Both the position numbers and the translations under genes were made by a program. Source: Micromonospora sp. CP22 (GTDB taxonomy: Bacteria > Actinomycetota > Actinomycetes > Mycobacteriales > Micromonosporaceae). From it: a DNA stretch of 64,000 bases. This document shows positions 35,176 through 43,562 of this stretch, in pieces (the first letter of the stretch is position 1; every line of letters starts with the position of its first letter). The stretch is taken from positions 62,001 through 126,000 of the forward strand of contig NZ_VCJO01000013.1 of NCBI RefSeq assembly GCF_009712475.1, read 5' to 3'. The notes below the pieces were generated by a model, which saw only the letters and a program-made list of their open reading frames with translations, searched no databases and was not told the origin of the DNA.

Positions 35176-37689
35176 TCAGGCGCTCGTGGCCGCCACCGCC
35201 GTGCGCGCCACCAGCGCCCGGCGCAGGTCGTCGTCGGCATCGGTGACCACCCGACGCAGCCCCGGCGTGAGGTCGTCGCGGGCCAGCAGCGCCGCGGCCG
35301 CCTCCCGGGTCGACTGCGACACCGCGTGCCGGGGGAAGGCCAGCTTCGCGACCTCGTCGGCCACCCAGGGCGTACGCAGCCGCGCGGCGGCCGGCATGTC
35401 GGTGAAGTAGCGTTCGACGTAGCCGGCCGTCAGCTCCGACTGCTCAGGCTGCCAGAAGCCTTCGGCCGTCGCCTCGACCAGCCGATTCGACAACTCCGTG
35501 TTCGACACGATGATCTCCCACGCGGCCTGCTTGGCAGCGGGATCGGCAACGGCGGCCCGGCACCGGGCGGCCCGCTCGGCGCCGGTGGCACTCGGGTCGG
35601 CCGCCACCTCGGCGGCGATCTCGGGCACACCGGCGGCACCGAGCACCACCAGCCGACCGAGCAGCGCCCACCGCAGTTCGGCGTCCACGGCCAACCCGTC
35701 GGGTACGTCGCGGCCGGCGAGCCAGCCGGTGAGCAACTCGACGTCGGTGCTCGTCGCGATCAGTCCTCGCGCGGCGGCCAGTTGCAGCGACTCCCCCGGT
35801 GCGGCGCCGTCGAGCAACCGTCGGCAGGCCGTGGCGATCCGGGCCAGGGCGGACCGGCGGGCCAGCGGGTCGAGGTAGCGGTCGACCAGCGAACGGCTCA
35901 TCGCCAACACGTCCTCGACGATGATCACTTCCGTCTCGGCGGGCAGCGCCGCGACGATGAGGTCGACCAGACCGGTGACGGGTCGTTCCCCGTCGGTGGC
36001 CGCGTCCAGCGCCTCGCCCCAGAGCAGGGCGCGGGCCAGCGGGTCGGCGAGGCGGGGCAGCAGCAGCGGCACCGCGTCCGCCGAGGCGGCGTCGAGGCGG
36101 ATCTTGGCGAAGGTCAGATCGCCGTCGTTGGGCAGCAGCACCGCCGCCGCCGGTTCCCCGGTCAACGCGACGAGCCGGGTACGGCCGTCGTCGGTCTTCG
36201 GATCGAGGTCGACCTCGATCCGCTCGGCGGTGCCGTCCACGGCGTACCGGCCCACACCGATGCGGTGCGGGCGCAGCACCGGGTGCGTCGACGGCGCGGT
36301 CTGGGCGATCACGACCTCGTCGTACCGACCGTCGGCATCCACCGCCACCTCGGCGCGCAGCGTGTTGACCTGCGCGGTACGCAGCCAGCACTTCGCCCAG
36401 TCGGTCAGCTCCCGTCCGCTGCTGGCGGACAGGCTCTCCAGTAGGTCGGCGAGGGTGGCGTTGCCGAAGCGGTGCCGGGCGAAGTGATCGTTGAGACCGG
36501 CCAGGAACGCCTCGTCGCCGAGCCACGCCACCAGCTGCCGCAGCACGCTGGCTCCTTTGGCGTACGAGATGCCGTCGAAGTTCAGCAGCCCCTCGGCGGC
36601 GTCGGCGACCCGCTCGGGTGCCACCGGGTGGGTCGAGGGGCGCTGGTCGGCGGCGTACCCCCACGCCTTACGGCGCAACGCGAACGTCGTCCACGCCCGG
36701 TCGAACCGGGTAGCCTCGGCGGTGACCCGGGTGCCCAGGTACTCCGCGAACGACTCGTTCAACCACAGGTCGTCCCACCAACGCATGGTGACCAGGTCAC
36801 CGAACCACATGTGCGCCATCTCGTGGGCGATGGTGGTGGCGCGAAGCTCGCGCTGGCTGTCGGTGACCGCCGAACGGAACACGTAGTCGTCGCGGAAGGT
36901 GACCAGCCCCGGATTCTCCATCGCCCCCGCGTTGAACTCGGGCACGAACGCCTGGTCGTACTTGCCGAACGGGTAGCGCTCGTCGAACAACTGATGAAAG
37001 CGGTCGAGGCACTGCTTCGTGACGGTGAAGATCTCCTCCGCGTCGGCGTCGAGGTGCTCGGCGAGTGAACGTCGGCAGTACACACCCAGTGGGATCCCGT
37101 CGTGGACGTCCCGCCGGACGTGCCAGGGACCGGCGATCAGGGTGAAGAAGTACGTCGCGATCGGCAGGGTGGGGGCGAACTCCCACCGGCCCGGCGCCGG
37201 GTTGGCGGCCAGAGGCGCGTTGGCCGCCACCGTCCAGTGCTCCGGCGCGGTCACCGACAACGTGACCGGTGCCTTCAGATCCGGCTGGTCGAAGGCGGCG
37301 AAGATCCGCTGTACGTCGTCCAGGAACGACATCGCGTAGAGATAGGTCTCGCCGTCAGCGGGGTCGACGAAGCGGTGCACCCCTTCGCCGGTGTTCGTGT
37401 ACGCCATCTCGGCCTCGACGGTGAGCGTGTTGTCCGCCGCCAGCCCGGTCAGCGGCAGCCGGTTGTCGGCCAGCGCGGCGGGGTCGAGATCGGTGTCGTT
37501 GAGGCGTACCGCCAGCAGGCGCGCCGGCTTGACCTCGGCGAAGGTGTCGGTGTCGGTAGCCCGGAACCGGATCGTGACACGGGAACGGAACCACTCACCG
37601 CCCCCGGTGAGGTCGAGGTCCACCTGGTAGGACTCGACGGTAATCGACGCGCCACGCGCGGTCGCCTCTGCACGGCTCAGGCTCGGCAT
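35176..37689 (-). CDS. pepN: Aminopeptidase N (M1 zinc metallopeptidase)
   Basis: 837 aa. Substrate-anchoring GAMEN at 255-259, zinc site HEMAH at 289-293 with the third ligand Glu312 in WLNESFAEY, catalytic Tyr region downstream (GISYAKGASVLRQL). The C-terminal ERAP1-like helical domain is full length. ATG 37689 with ggat SD; the extra 27 residues of the longer frame overlap the divergent leader. Cytoplasmic peptide turnover. Divergent from the DUF397 gene, with 69 bases between starts. Confidence 0.96.
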   Translation of the reverse strand: MPSLSRAEATARGASITVESYQVDLDLTGGGEWFRSRVTIRFRATDTDTFAEVKPARLLAVRLNDTDLDPAALADNRLPLTGLAADNTLTVEAEMAYTNTGEGVHRFVDPADGETYLYAMSFLDDVQRIFAAFDQPDLKAPVTLSVTAPEHWTVAANAPLAANPAPGRWEFAPTLPIATYFFTLIAGPWHVRRDVHDGIPLGVYCRRSLAEHLDADAEEIFTVTKQCLDRFHQLFDERYPFGKYDQAFVPEFNAGAMENPGLVTFRDDYVFRSAVTDSQRELRATTIAHEMAHMWFGDLVTMRWWDDLWLNESFAEYLGTRVTAEATRFDRAWTTFALRRKAWGYAADQRPSTHPVAPERVADAAEGLLNFDGISYAKGASVLRQLVAWLGDEAFLAGLNDHFARHRFGNATLADLLESLSASSGRELTDWAKCWLRTAQVNTLRAEVAVDADGRYDEVVIAQTAPSTHPVLRPHRIGVGRYAVDGTAERIEVDLDPKTDDGRTRLVALTGEPAAAVLLPNDGDLTFAKIRLDAASADAVPLLLPRLADPLARALLWGEALDAATDGERPVTGLVDLIVAALPAETEVIIVEDVLAMSRSLVDRYLDPLARRSALARIATACRRLLDGAAPGESLQLAAARGLIATSTDVELLTGWLAGRDVPDGLAVDAELRWALLGRLVVLGAAGVPEIAAEVAADPSATGAERAARCRAAVADPAAKQAAWEIIVSNTELSNRLVEATAEGFWQPEQSELTAGYVERYFTDMPAAARLRTPWVADEVAKLAFPRHAVSQSTREAAAALLARDDLTPGLRRVVTDADDDLRRALVARTAVAATSA

Positions 37690-37758
37690 CCGCTTATCCT
37701 GCCCGATGAGGGAACGAACCGGCTTCCCCAATTTCCCCCTGGTACTGGAGGACGGACC

Positions 37759-37977
37759 ATGACAGCGCACCCCAAGGGTGACTTCGACCTCTCCCGGGCG
37801 GTCTGGCAGCGGGCCGAGGGCGACACCTCGGAGGCCGCGGTTGAGGTCGCCTTCGTCGACGATCTCATCGGCATGCGCAACTCCGCCGAGCCGGACGGCC
37901 CGGTGCTGGTGTTCACCCAGGCCGAGTGGGACGCCTTCGTCGCGGGCGCCCAGGACGGTGAGTTCGACCTGGACTGA
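37759..37977 (+). CDS. DUF397 domain protein
   Basis: 72-aa actinobacterial DUF397 protein: FDLSRAVWQRAEGDTS at the N-terminus, VEVAFVDDLIGMRNSAEPDGPVL, and TQAEWDAFVAG near the end. DUF397 proteins usually pair with an XRE-type regulator as a toxin-antitoxin-like or developmental (whiJ/bldB-like) system; here no such partner is adjacent, so it is an orphan. ATG 37759 with SD ggag. Convergent with the 38032 gene; the two share a hairpin. Confidence 0.88.
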   Translation: MTAHPKGDFDLSRAVWQRAEGDTSEAAVEVAFVDDLIGMRNSAEPDGPVLVFTQAEWDAFVAGAQDGEFDLD

Positions 37978-37983
37978 GCGGGT

Positions 37984-38032
37984 GTGCGGTGTCCAGGAAG
38001 GCCCTCCGGGCCGCCGGCCCTGGCCACCGCAC
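37984..38032. terminator. Bidirectional hairpin between convergent genes
   Basis: gtgcggtg (37984-37991) pairs with caccgcac (38025-38032), and ccagg (37993-37997) with cctgg (38019-38023), giving an interrupted 13-bp stem around a GC-rich 21-base loop. It fills the short space between the DUF397 stop and the minus-strand stop at 38032. Confidence 0.6.
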
Positions 38033-38415
38033 TAGCCACGGTCACCGTCACCCCAGCCGAGGGCACCGGGGCCGGGCCCGTGGTGGAAGCCCGGGTGGCC
38101 GGCGACGTCGACGCAACGCTCGCTGTCCGGCCCGACCGCCCCGCAGAACAGCCGCTCGGCACGCTGCCAGGCGTCGGCCGGGGACAGCGCGGAGGCACCG
38201 ATCATCAGCTCGGGCCGGAGCACGCTCAGCGCCTCGGCGTACCCGACCGCCACCTCACGGGCGGCGACGAGGTCGGCGGCGACGAAACCGAGATGCACGG
38301 TGAAATGACGGTCGGGCCGGGACGGTCGGCGGGGCGGGGCCACCAGCGGTGGTCGTGGCGCGCCGGGTGTCCCGGTCATCCATCGCCGCCAGTACGTCGC
38401 TCGGTTGTCCCGCAT
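38032..38415 (-). CDS. Small actinomycete protein of unknown function (127 aa)
   Basis: ATG 38415 is preceded by a strong SD (ggggagg). Layout: basic N-terminus (RDNRATYWRRWMTG), Pro/Arg-rich linker, then a compact alpha/beta-looking region HFTVHLGFVAADLVAAREVAVGYAEAL and SVLRPELMIGASALSPADAWQRAERLFCG. The tail is Gly/His/Pro-rich with two Cys. I recognise no domain. The SD and a protein-like composition support a real gene; it is transcribed away from the P450. Confidence 0.65.
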   Translation of the reverse strand: MRDNRATYWRRWMTGTPGAPRPPLVAPPRRPSRPDRHFTVHLGFVAADLVAAREVAVGYAEALSVLRPELMIGASALSPADAWQRAERLFCGAVGPDSERCVDVAGHPGFHHGPGPGALGWGDGDRG

Positions 38416-38697
38416 CGGTCCTCCCCCGTGGCACGTCGAACTCCTCACCGGCGGCGCACCCACGACAGCCCACACCGGGGCCGGACGACCGCCTCGGACA
38501 GCGAGCGGTGACGCCGCCGAGGCCAAGCCAACCAGGGTCGACCGTCGCTGGGAGGGGCCAGCCGGCGACAATCCGGCCCGATCTGCGACAGCCCGCCTCC
38601 GGCAACCTGGGTTCAGCGGCCCTGACCTGGGTAGAAGCAGGCTGCGAGGACGAACGGCCCGGCCGGGCGACGGCCGCGCCCGGCAGCAGGGGGCCCG

Positions 38698-39945
38698 ATG
38701 GCGACCATCCCGACGGACCGCAGCCCGGACAGCACGTTGACCTTCCTGCGGACCGGATACCCGTTCATCGGACAGCGCTGCGAGCGGTACGGCTCGGACA
38801 TCTTCCAGACCCGTCTCCTGCTGGAGCCGACGATCTGCCTGCGCGGGCGGGCCGCCGCCGAACTCTTCTACGACACCGAGCGGTTCGTGCGAGAGAACGC
38901 CATGCCGACCCGTGGCCAACGCACCCTGACCGGCCGGGGCGGGGTCCAGGGGCTCGACGGCGACGCCCACCACGACCGCAAGGCCATGTTCATGTCGTTG
39001 ATGACTCCGGCCGCCGTCCAGCGGCTCGGACAGCTCTTCACCGACGAGTGGCAGGCCCGGTTGCCCGCCTGGGAGCTGGCCGGGACGGTGACCCTGCACC
39101 CCGAGATCGCGTCGATGCTGACCCGCGCGGTCTGTGCCTGGGCAGGGGTACCGCTCTCCGACGGCGAGGCCGACCGGCGTACCGCCGATCTCCAAGCCAT
39201 GATCGACAGCGCCGGGGCGGTCGGGCCGCGCCACTGGCGTGGCCGGTTGGGCCGCAAGCGCAGCGAGAGCTGGGCCGGTGACCTCGTCGAGCGGGTACGC
39301 GACGGATCGCTGGCCGCGCCCGAGGACACCGCCCTGCGGGTGATCGCCGAACACCGCGACGGCACGGGCCGTCCGCTGCCTCGCCCGATCGCCGCGGTGG
39401 AGTTGCTCAACGTGATCCGCCCGACCGTCGCCGTGGCCCGGTTCGTGGTCTTCGCCGCGCTGGCCCTGCACGACCATCCCGCCTGGCAGCAGCGGGTACG
39501 CGGCGACGACGACGCCACCGAGCAGTTCGTGCAGGAGGTACGCCGCTACTATCCGTTCTTCCCGGTGAGCGCGGCCCGGGTACGACGGGACTTCGACTGG
39601 CGGGGCTACCACTTCCCGCAGGGCCGCCGGGTGCTGCTGGATCTCTACGGCACCGATCACGACCCCGCGCTGTGGCCGGAACCGGAGCGGTTCCGACCGG
39701 AACGTTTCGCCGGTTGGCGGGGCGACCCGTTCGCGCTGGTGCCGCAGGGCGGCGGCGGCCATCTCACCGGGCACCGCTGCGCCGGAGAGTGGATCACCAT
39801 CGAACTGATGAAGCGGGCGGTCAGCGTGCTGACCGAGGTCATCCGCTATGACGTACCGCCACAGGACCTCGCGGTGGACCTGCGCCGGATGCCGGCGTTA
39901 CCGGCCAGCGGCTTCGTGGTCACCACCGTACGGCGTACCGGCTGA
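38698..39945 (+). CDS. Cytochrome P450, CYP152-type fatty acid peroxygenase
   Basis: 415 aa. The heme-ligand region VPQGGGGHLTGHRCAGEW places Cys361 in the CYP152 pattern (QGGG-x(n)-GHRCAGEWIT), not the general FGxGxxxCxG form. Arg241-Pro242 (NVIRPTVAVARF) correspond to the Arg-Pro pair that binds the fatty-acid carboxylate and replaces the usual acid-alcohol pair. GGVQGLDGDAHHDRKAMFMSLM is the family B-C region, with Gln84 at the position of Gln85 in P450 BS-beta (His in OleT). It is therefore predicted to use H2O2 for alpha/beta-hydroxylation of fatty acids. ATG 38698; SD ggggg. Terminator follows directly. Confidence 0.93.
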   Translation: MATIPTDRSPDSTLTFLRTGYPFIGQRCERYGSDIFQTRLLLEPTICLRGRAAAELFYDTERFVRENAMPTRGQRTLTGRGGVQGLDGDAHHDRKAMFMSLMTPAAVQRLGQLFTDEWQARLPAWELAGTVTLHPEIASMLTRAVCAWAGVPLSDGEADRRTADLQAMIDSAGAVGPRHWRGRLGRKRSESWAGDLVERVRDGSLAAPEDTALRVIAEHRDGTGRPLPRPIAAVELLNVIRPTVAVARFVVFAALALHDHPAWQQRVRGDDDATEQFVQEVRRYYPFFPVSAARVRRDFDWRGYHFPQGRRVLLDLYGTDHDPALWPEPERFRPERFAGWRGDPFALVPQGGGGHLTGHRCAGEWITIELMKRAVSVLTEVIRYDVPPQDLAVDLRRMPALPASGFVVTTVRRTG

Positions 39946-39946
39946 G

Positions 39947-39960
39947 CCCACGATCGTGGG
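39947..39960 (+). terminator. Terminator after the P450 gene
   Basis: Perfect 14-bp palindrome cccacgatcgtggg followed by ttt, beginning two bases after the P450 stop codon. Short but well placed. Confidence 0.7.
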
Positions 39961-40088
39961 TTTCCCTGCGGGACAGCCGCGACGGGCGACAGGATGAAGG
40001 ATCGGCGGCACGCCCTCACCTCACGGCGTGGCCGCCCGCCGGTCAGCCCGTCGCGGGGTGGTCCCGCGGCTCCACGGAGGTGACATCG

Positions 40089-40568
40089 ATGGCGCGTCGG
40101 TCAGCCGACGGTCGGGCCTCGCGCGCCCGGGTCCAACTCGCCGCTCTGGTCGTGGCGGGATTGTTCCTGCTCCTCGGGGTGCTCGGCTTCGTGCCCGGCA
40201 TCACCACCGACTATGGCGACATGGCCTTCGCCGGGCATCACTCCGACGCCCGGCTCCTCGGCCTCTTCCAGGTCTCCGTCCTGCACAACCTGCTGCATCT
40301 CGGCTTCGGCGTGGTCGGCTTGGTACTGGCCCGCACCGTGGCCGGTGCCCGCGTCTACCTGGTGGGAGGTGGGGTGCTCTACCTCGGGTTGTGGATCTAC
40401 GGCCTGGCCGTCGGGGAGGAGAGCGCCGCGAACGTCATCCCGCTCAACGACGCGGACAACTGGCTGCACCTGGGACTCGGCCTCGGGATGGTCCTGCTCG
40501 GGCTACTGCTGTCGGAGCGGGCCGGTGGCGGCGGCGGTCCCCTCGACCAGCCGTTCGACCGCCCCTGA
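40089..40568 (+). CDS. DUF4383 domain membrane protein
   Basis: 159 aa with four hydrophobic segments: VQLAALVVAGLFLLLGVLGFVPG, FQVSVLHNLLHLGFGVVGLVL, VYLVGGGVLYLGLWIYGLAV and WLHLGLGLGMVLLGLLL. The G-x-x-P-G-I-T (VPGITTDYG), LHN-x-x-H-L and NWLHL motifs match DUF4383. Function unknown. SD ggaggtg lies just upstream of ATG 40089; the GTG at 40080 overlaps that SD and is rejected. Convergent with obg. Confidence 0.87.
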   Translation: MARRSADGRASRARVQLAALVVAGLFLLLGVLGFVPGITTDYGDMAFAGHHSDARLLGLFQVSVLHNLLHLGFGVVGLVLARTVAGARVYLVGGGVLYLGLWIYGLAVGEESAANVIPLNDADNWLHLGLGLGMVLLGLLLSERAGGGGGPLDQPFDRP

Positions 40569-40601
40569 CCGTCACCGCCGTGCCCGCTCTGAGGTGCGCA
40601 G

Positions 40602-42053
40602 TTACTCGGCGTCGTCCCCGTCGTCGGGCGTCGGCACGACCTCGTCGGCCGGTCGCTGCCGCCGTGCCTTGCGGGCCGCCAGACGCTCGGCCGCGCTGGG
40701 GCGGTTCGACTGCTCCTCCAACCGGACGTCCCGGCCCCGGGCGCCGGGGACGAACTCGACACCGGCGTAGAGGGTCGGTTGCCAGTCGAACTCCCGCTCG
40801 CCGATGCGGACCAGGTCGCCGGGTTGGGCACCCGACTTGGCCAGCTGTTCCTCGACGCCGAGCCGGGCCAGCCGGTCGGCGAGGTAACCGACCGCCTCGT
40901 CGTTGTCGAAGTTCGTCTGTCGTACCCAGCGCTCCGGTCGGACACCGCGCACGGTGAACGAGCCGTCCGCCTCGGCCTCGATGGTGAAGCCGGCGTCGTC
41001 GACCGCCTTCGGCCGGATCACGGTCCGCGTCGGTTCGGCCGTCGGCGTCGCGGCACGCGACTGTTCCACCAGCTCCGCCATCGCGTACGTGAGTTCCTTG
41101 AGCCCTTCCCGGGTGGCCGCGGAGACCTCGAAGACCCGTAGCCCACGCGCGTGCAGGTCAGGTCGGACGATCTCGGCGAGGTCGCGGCCGTCCGGCACGT
41201 CGACCTTGTTCAGCGCGACCAGCCGGGGCCGGTCGGCCAACCCGCCGTACTCGGCCAGCTCCGCCTCGATGGCGTCGATGTCGGCCACCGGGTCCCGCCC
41301 CGGCTCCAGGGTGGCGGTGTCGATGACGTGCACCAGCACGGCGCAGCGCTCGATGTGCCGGAGGAACTCCAGCCCCAGTCCCTTGCCGGTGGCCGCGCCC
41401 GGGATCAGCCCGGGCACGTCGGCGACGGTGAAGGTGTGGTTGTCGAGCCGGACGACGCCGAGGTTCGGCACCAGCGTGGTGAACGGGTAGTCGGCGATCT
41501 TCGGTTTCGCGGCGGAGATCACCGAGATGAGCGACGACTTCCCGGCCGACGGGAAACCCACCAGGCCGACGTCGGCGACGCTCTTCAACTCCAGCACCAC
41601 GTCCAGCTGCTCGCCCGGCTCACCCAGCTCGGCGAACCCGGGCGCCTTGCGGCGGGCGTTGGCCAGCGAGGCGTTGCCCCGGCCACCCCGGCCACCCCGG
41701 GCGACCTCGAAGGTGGTGCCGGCCCCGACCATGTCGGCCAGCACCGTACCGTCGGTGGTCTGCACGACCGTCCCGTCGGGCACCTTGAGCACCAGGTTGG
41801 CACCGTTGCCGCCGTCCCGGTTCGAGCCCGCGCCGCCCTTCCCGTTCTCCGCCTTCACGTGCGGCCGGAAGTGGAAGTCGAGCAGCGTGTGCACCTGCGG
41901 GTCGACCACCAGGGAGACGCTGCCACCGTGCCCGCCGTTGCCCCCGTCCGGGCCGCCGAACGGCTTGAACTTCTCCCGGTGGATCGAGACACAGCCGTGC
42001 CCGCCGTCGCCGGCCTGCAGGTGCAGGACGACCCGGTCAACGAACGTCGTCAC
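40602..42053 (-). CDS. obgE: GTPase Obg/CgtA
   Basis: 483 aa. Domain order: Gly-rich Obg fold (FVDRVVLHLQAGDGGHGCVSIHREKFKPFGGPDGGNGG; ~1-158), G domain (GFPSAGKSS, DVPGLIPGA, NKVD), and an OCT domain plus an Arg/Glu-rich tail at the C-terminus (the long actinobacterial form). Binds the 50S subunit and couples ribosome assembly to growth state. GTG 42053. Directly follows rplU-rpmA, the canonical order; a hairpin in the 90-base gap may lower obg expression relative to the ribosomal proteins. Confidence 0.97.
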   Translation of the reverse strand: MTTFVDRVVLHLQAGDGGHGCVSIHREKFKPFGGPDGGNGGHGGSVSLVVDPQVHTLLDFHFRPHVKAENGKGGAGSNRDGGNGANLVLKVPDGTVVQTTDGTVLADMVGAGTTFEVARGGRGGRGNASLANARRKAPGFAELGEPGEQLDVVLELKSVADVGLVGFPSAGKSSLISVISAAKPKIADYPFTTLVPNLGVVRLDNHTFTVADVPGLIPGAATGKGLGLEFLRHIERCAVLVHVIDTATLEPGRDPVADIDAIEAELAEYGGLADRPRLVALNKVDVPDGRDLAEIVRPDLHARGLRVFEVSAATREGLKELTYAMAELVEQSRAATPTAEPTRTVIRPKAVDDAGFTIEAEADGSFTVRGVRPERWVRQTNFDNDEAVGYLADRLARLGVEEQLAKSGAQPGDLVRIGEREFDWQPTLYAGVEFVPGARGRDVRLEEQSNRPSAAERLAARKARRQRPADEVVPTPDDGDDAE

Positions 42054-42098
42054 GCCGTAATCCTTCCAGCAGGGCGCGGCCCTGCGCGAGAAAAGACG

Positions 42099-42132
42099 AA
42101 GCGGGCCGGGACATCAGGTCCACGGCCCGCTT
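42099..42132 (-). terminator. Terminator or attenuator between rpmA and obg
   Basis: aagcgggccg (42099-42108) pairs with cggcccgctt (42123-42132). On the minus strand the stem is followed by ttcgtcttttctc, a T-rich tail unusual for this genome. It would end most rplU-rpmA transcripts and let some reach obg. Confidence 0.75.
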
Positions 42133-42143
42133 ACGCCGGATAG

Positions 42144-42398
42144 CTACTGCTGCGGCACGATGCTGACGGTCTTGCGACCGCGCCTGGTGCCGAACTGGAC
42201 CGAACCGGCGGCCAGCGCGAAGAGCGTGTCGTCTCCACCGCGGCCGACCAGGTCACCGGGGTGGAACTTGGTGCCACGCTGACGGACGATGATCTCGCCC
42301 GCGCTGACGACCTGACCACCGAAGCGCTTCACGCCGAGCCGCTGGGCCGCGGAGTCACGACCGTTACGCGAGCTGGACGCACCCTTTTTGTGAGCCAT
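42144..42398 (-). CDS. rpmA: 50S ribosomal protein L27
   Basis: 84 aa. N-terminus MAHKKGASSSRNGRDSAAQR reaches the peptidyl-transferase centre; the body IIVRQRGTKFHPGDLVGRGGDDTLFAL is diagnostic. No N-terminal cleavable extension (as found in Firmicutes) is present. Starts 11 bases after the rplU stop. Confidence 0.98.
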   Translation of the reverse strand: MAHKKGASSSRNGRDSAAQRLGVKRFGGQVVSAGEIIVRQRGTKFHPGDLVGRGGDDTLFALAAGSVQFGTRRGRKTVSIVPQQ

Positions 42399-42409
42399 TG
42401 GAGGACGAC

Positions 42410-42724
42410 CTACTTCCCGCTGGAGATGCCGGTCACCTTGACCTGGGTCAACGGCTGGCGGTGACCCTGGCGCTTGTGGTAGCCGGTCTTGTTCTTGAAC
42501 TTGTGGATCCGGATCTTCGGGCCCTTGGTGTGTGCGGCGATCTCGCCGGACACCTCGACCTGAGCGAGCTTTGCCGCGTCGGTCACCAGGTCGTCACCGT
42601 CGACGAGGAGCACCGCGGCGAGCTTCACCGCGTCACCGGGGGCACCGGCGAGCTTCTCGACCTCGATCACGTCGCCCTCGGCGACCTTGTACTGCTTGCC
42701 GCCGGTCTTGACGATCGCGTACAT
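42410..42724 (-). CDS. rplU: 50S ribosomal protein L21
   Basis: 104 aa. MYAIVKTGGKQYKVAEGD start and the C-terminal KIRIHKFKNKTGYHKRQGHRQPLTQVKV (in the family, the RNA-binding basic end). ATG 42724 with agggag upstream; the open frame to 42796 is non-conserved leader. First gene of rplU-rpmA-obg. Confidence 0.98.
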   Translation of the reverse strand: MYAIVKTGGKQYKVAEGDVIEVEKLAGAPGDAVKLAAVLLVDGDDLVTDAAKLAQVEVSGEIAAHTKGPKIRIHKFKNKTGYHKRQGHRQPLTQVKVTGISSGK

Positions 42725-42886
42725 CGGAGGCGGACTCCCTGTCGTTGAGGCTGCTGGCGGTCGTCCCCACGGCGGCTCGCCGGGCAGCAGAAGCACGGCG
42801 GCGCGGGCACGCGGGAACTCGGCACACCAAAGTGCGCCGCAGGCTAGCGTACGCCATGGTCGGGCCGGGACCCAAACCGGGCCGGG

Positions 42887-43393
42887 TCAGCGGGCACAGA
42901 GCCGGTCGAGGCGCTGCTGCAACCGGTCGAACGAGGCATCCTCCAGCGCCTTGACGTCGGTGCCCAGCCGGCCGACCTCCGTCGACAACTGCGTCAGCAG
43001 CTTCTTCAACTGCTGGTCGTCGGCGCGCGCCGCCTGTGCGCTGAGCGCCTTCCCCCAGTCGGACAGGGCCGCCTCGGCCCGCTTGCCGGCCGCCTCCGCA
43101 CCGGCGGTGTCACCCGCGCCGGTCGCGGTGACCATCGCGGCCAACTGCTCGACGTACTTCTTGCCCGCCTCTCCGCTGGCCTGTTGCGCGGCGGCACAGA
43201 CCTCGGGGGCGTTGCCACCCGCCGCCCCGGGAGCGGACGTCGTCGGCGGGGCGGGGGTCACCGGGTCGGTGGTGGCGTCCACGCTCGTCGGAGTCGGCGC
43301 GACCGGCTCGTCGGCGTCGCGGCGCTCGGCCGAGCAGGCAGCGCCGACGAGCAGCACGGCGACGGCCACGGTGACGGCGAACGGTCGGCGCAT
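42887..43393 (-). CDS. Small lipoprotein with coiled C-terminal region
   Basis: 168 aa. Signal peptide MRRPFAVTVAVAVLLVGAAC with lipobox VGAAC and Cys20, then a Thr/Pro/Asp-rich linker (~22-55). The C-terminal helical domain is rich in Ala, Gln and Leu (QLKKLLTQLSTEVGRLGTDVKAL, FDRLQQRLDRLC). Two further cysteines (CAAAQQ and terminal CAR) could form a disulfide. SD ggagg before ATG 43393. Function unknown; it lies between rne and rplU but is separated from rne by a strong terminator. Confidence 0.8.
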   Translation of the reverse strand: MRRPFAVTVAVAVLLVGAACSAERRDADEPVAPTPTSVDATTDPVTPAPPTTSAPGAAGGNAPEVCAAAQQASGEAGKKYVEQLAAMVTATGAGDTAGAEAAGKRAEAALSDWGKALSAQAARADDQQLKKLLTQLSTEVGRLGTDVKALEDASFDRLQQRLDRLCAR

Positions 43394-43498
43394 CGTCTCC
43401 TCCTCCGACGGCCGCGTACACCCGCCGCGTGCCTGACCGCACGGGGGCGGGCCGTGCCCGGCCCGGGCCACGGCGACCGTCCATCGACCATACGGGAC

Positions 43499-43532
43499 GG
43501 CCCGCCCGGTGGACATCACCACCGGGCGGGCC
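43499..43532 (-). terminator. Terminator after rne
   Basis: ggcccgcccggtgg (43499-43512) pairs perfectly over 14 bp with ccaccgggcgggcc (43519-43532), loop acatca, 31 bases downstream of the rne stop. Confidence 0.92.
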
Positions 43533-43562
43533 CGGATGAAGCCGGCTCGTGGCCGAGCCGCG

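Noticed and set aside
38416..38697. Gene in the 283-base gap before the P450
   Set aside because: No SD-supported frame on either strand; I see only leader sequence for the two divergent genes.
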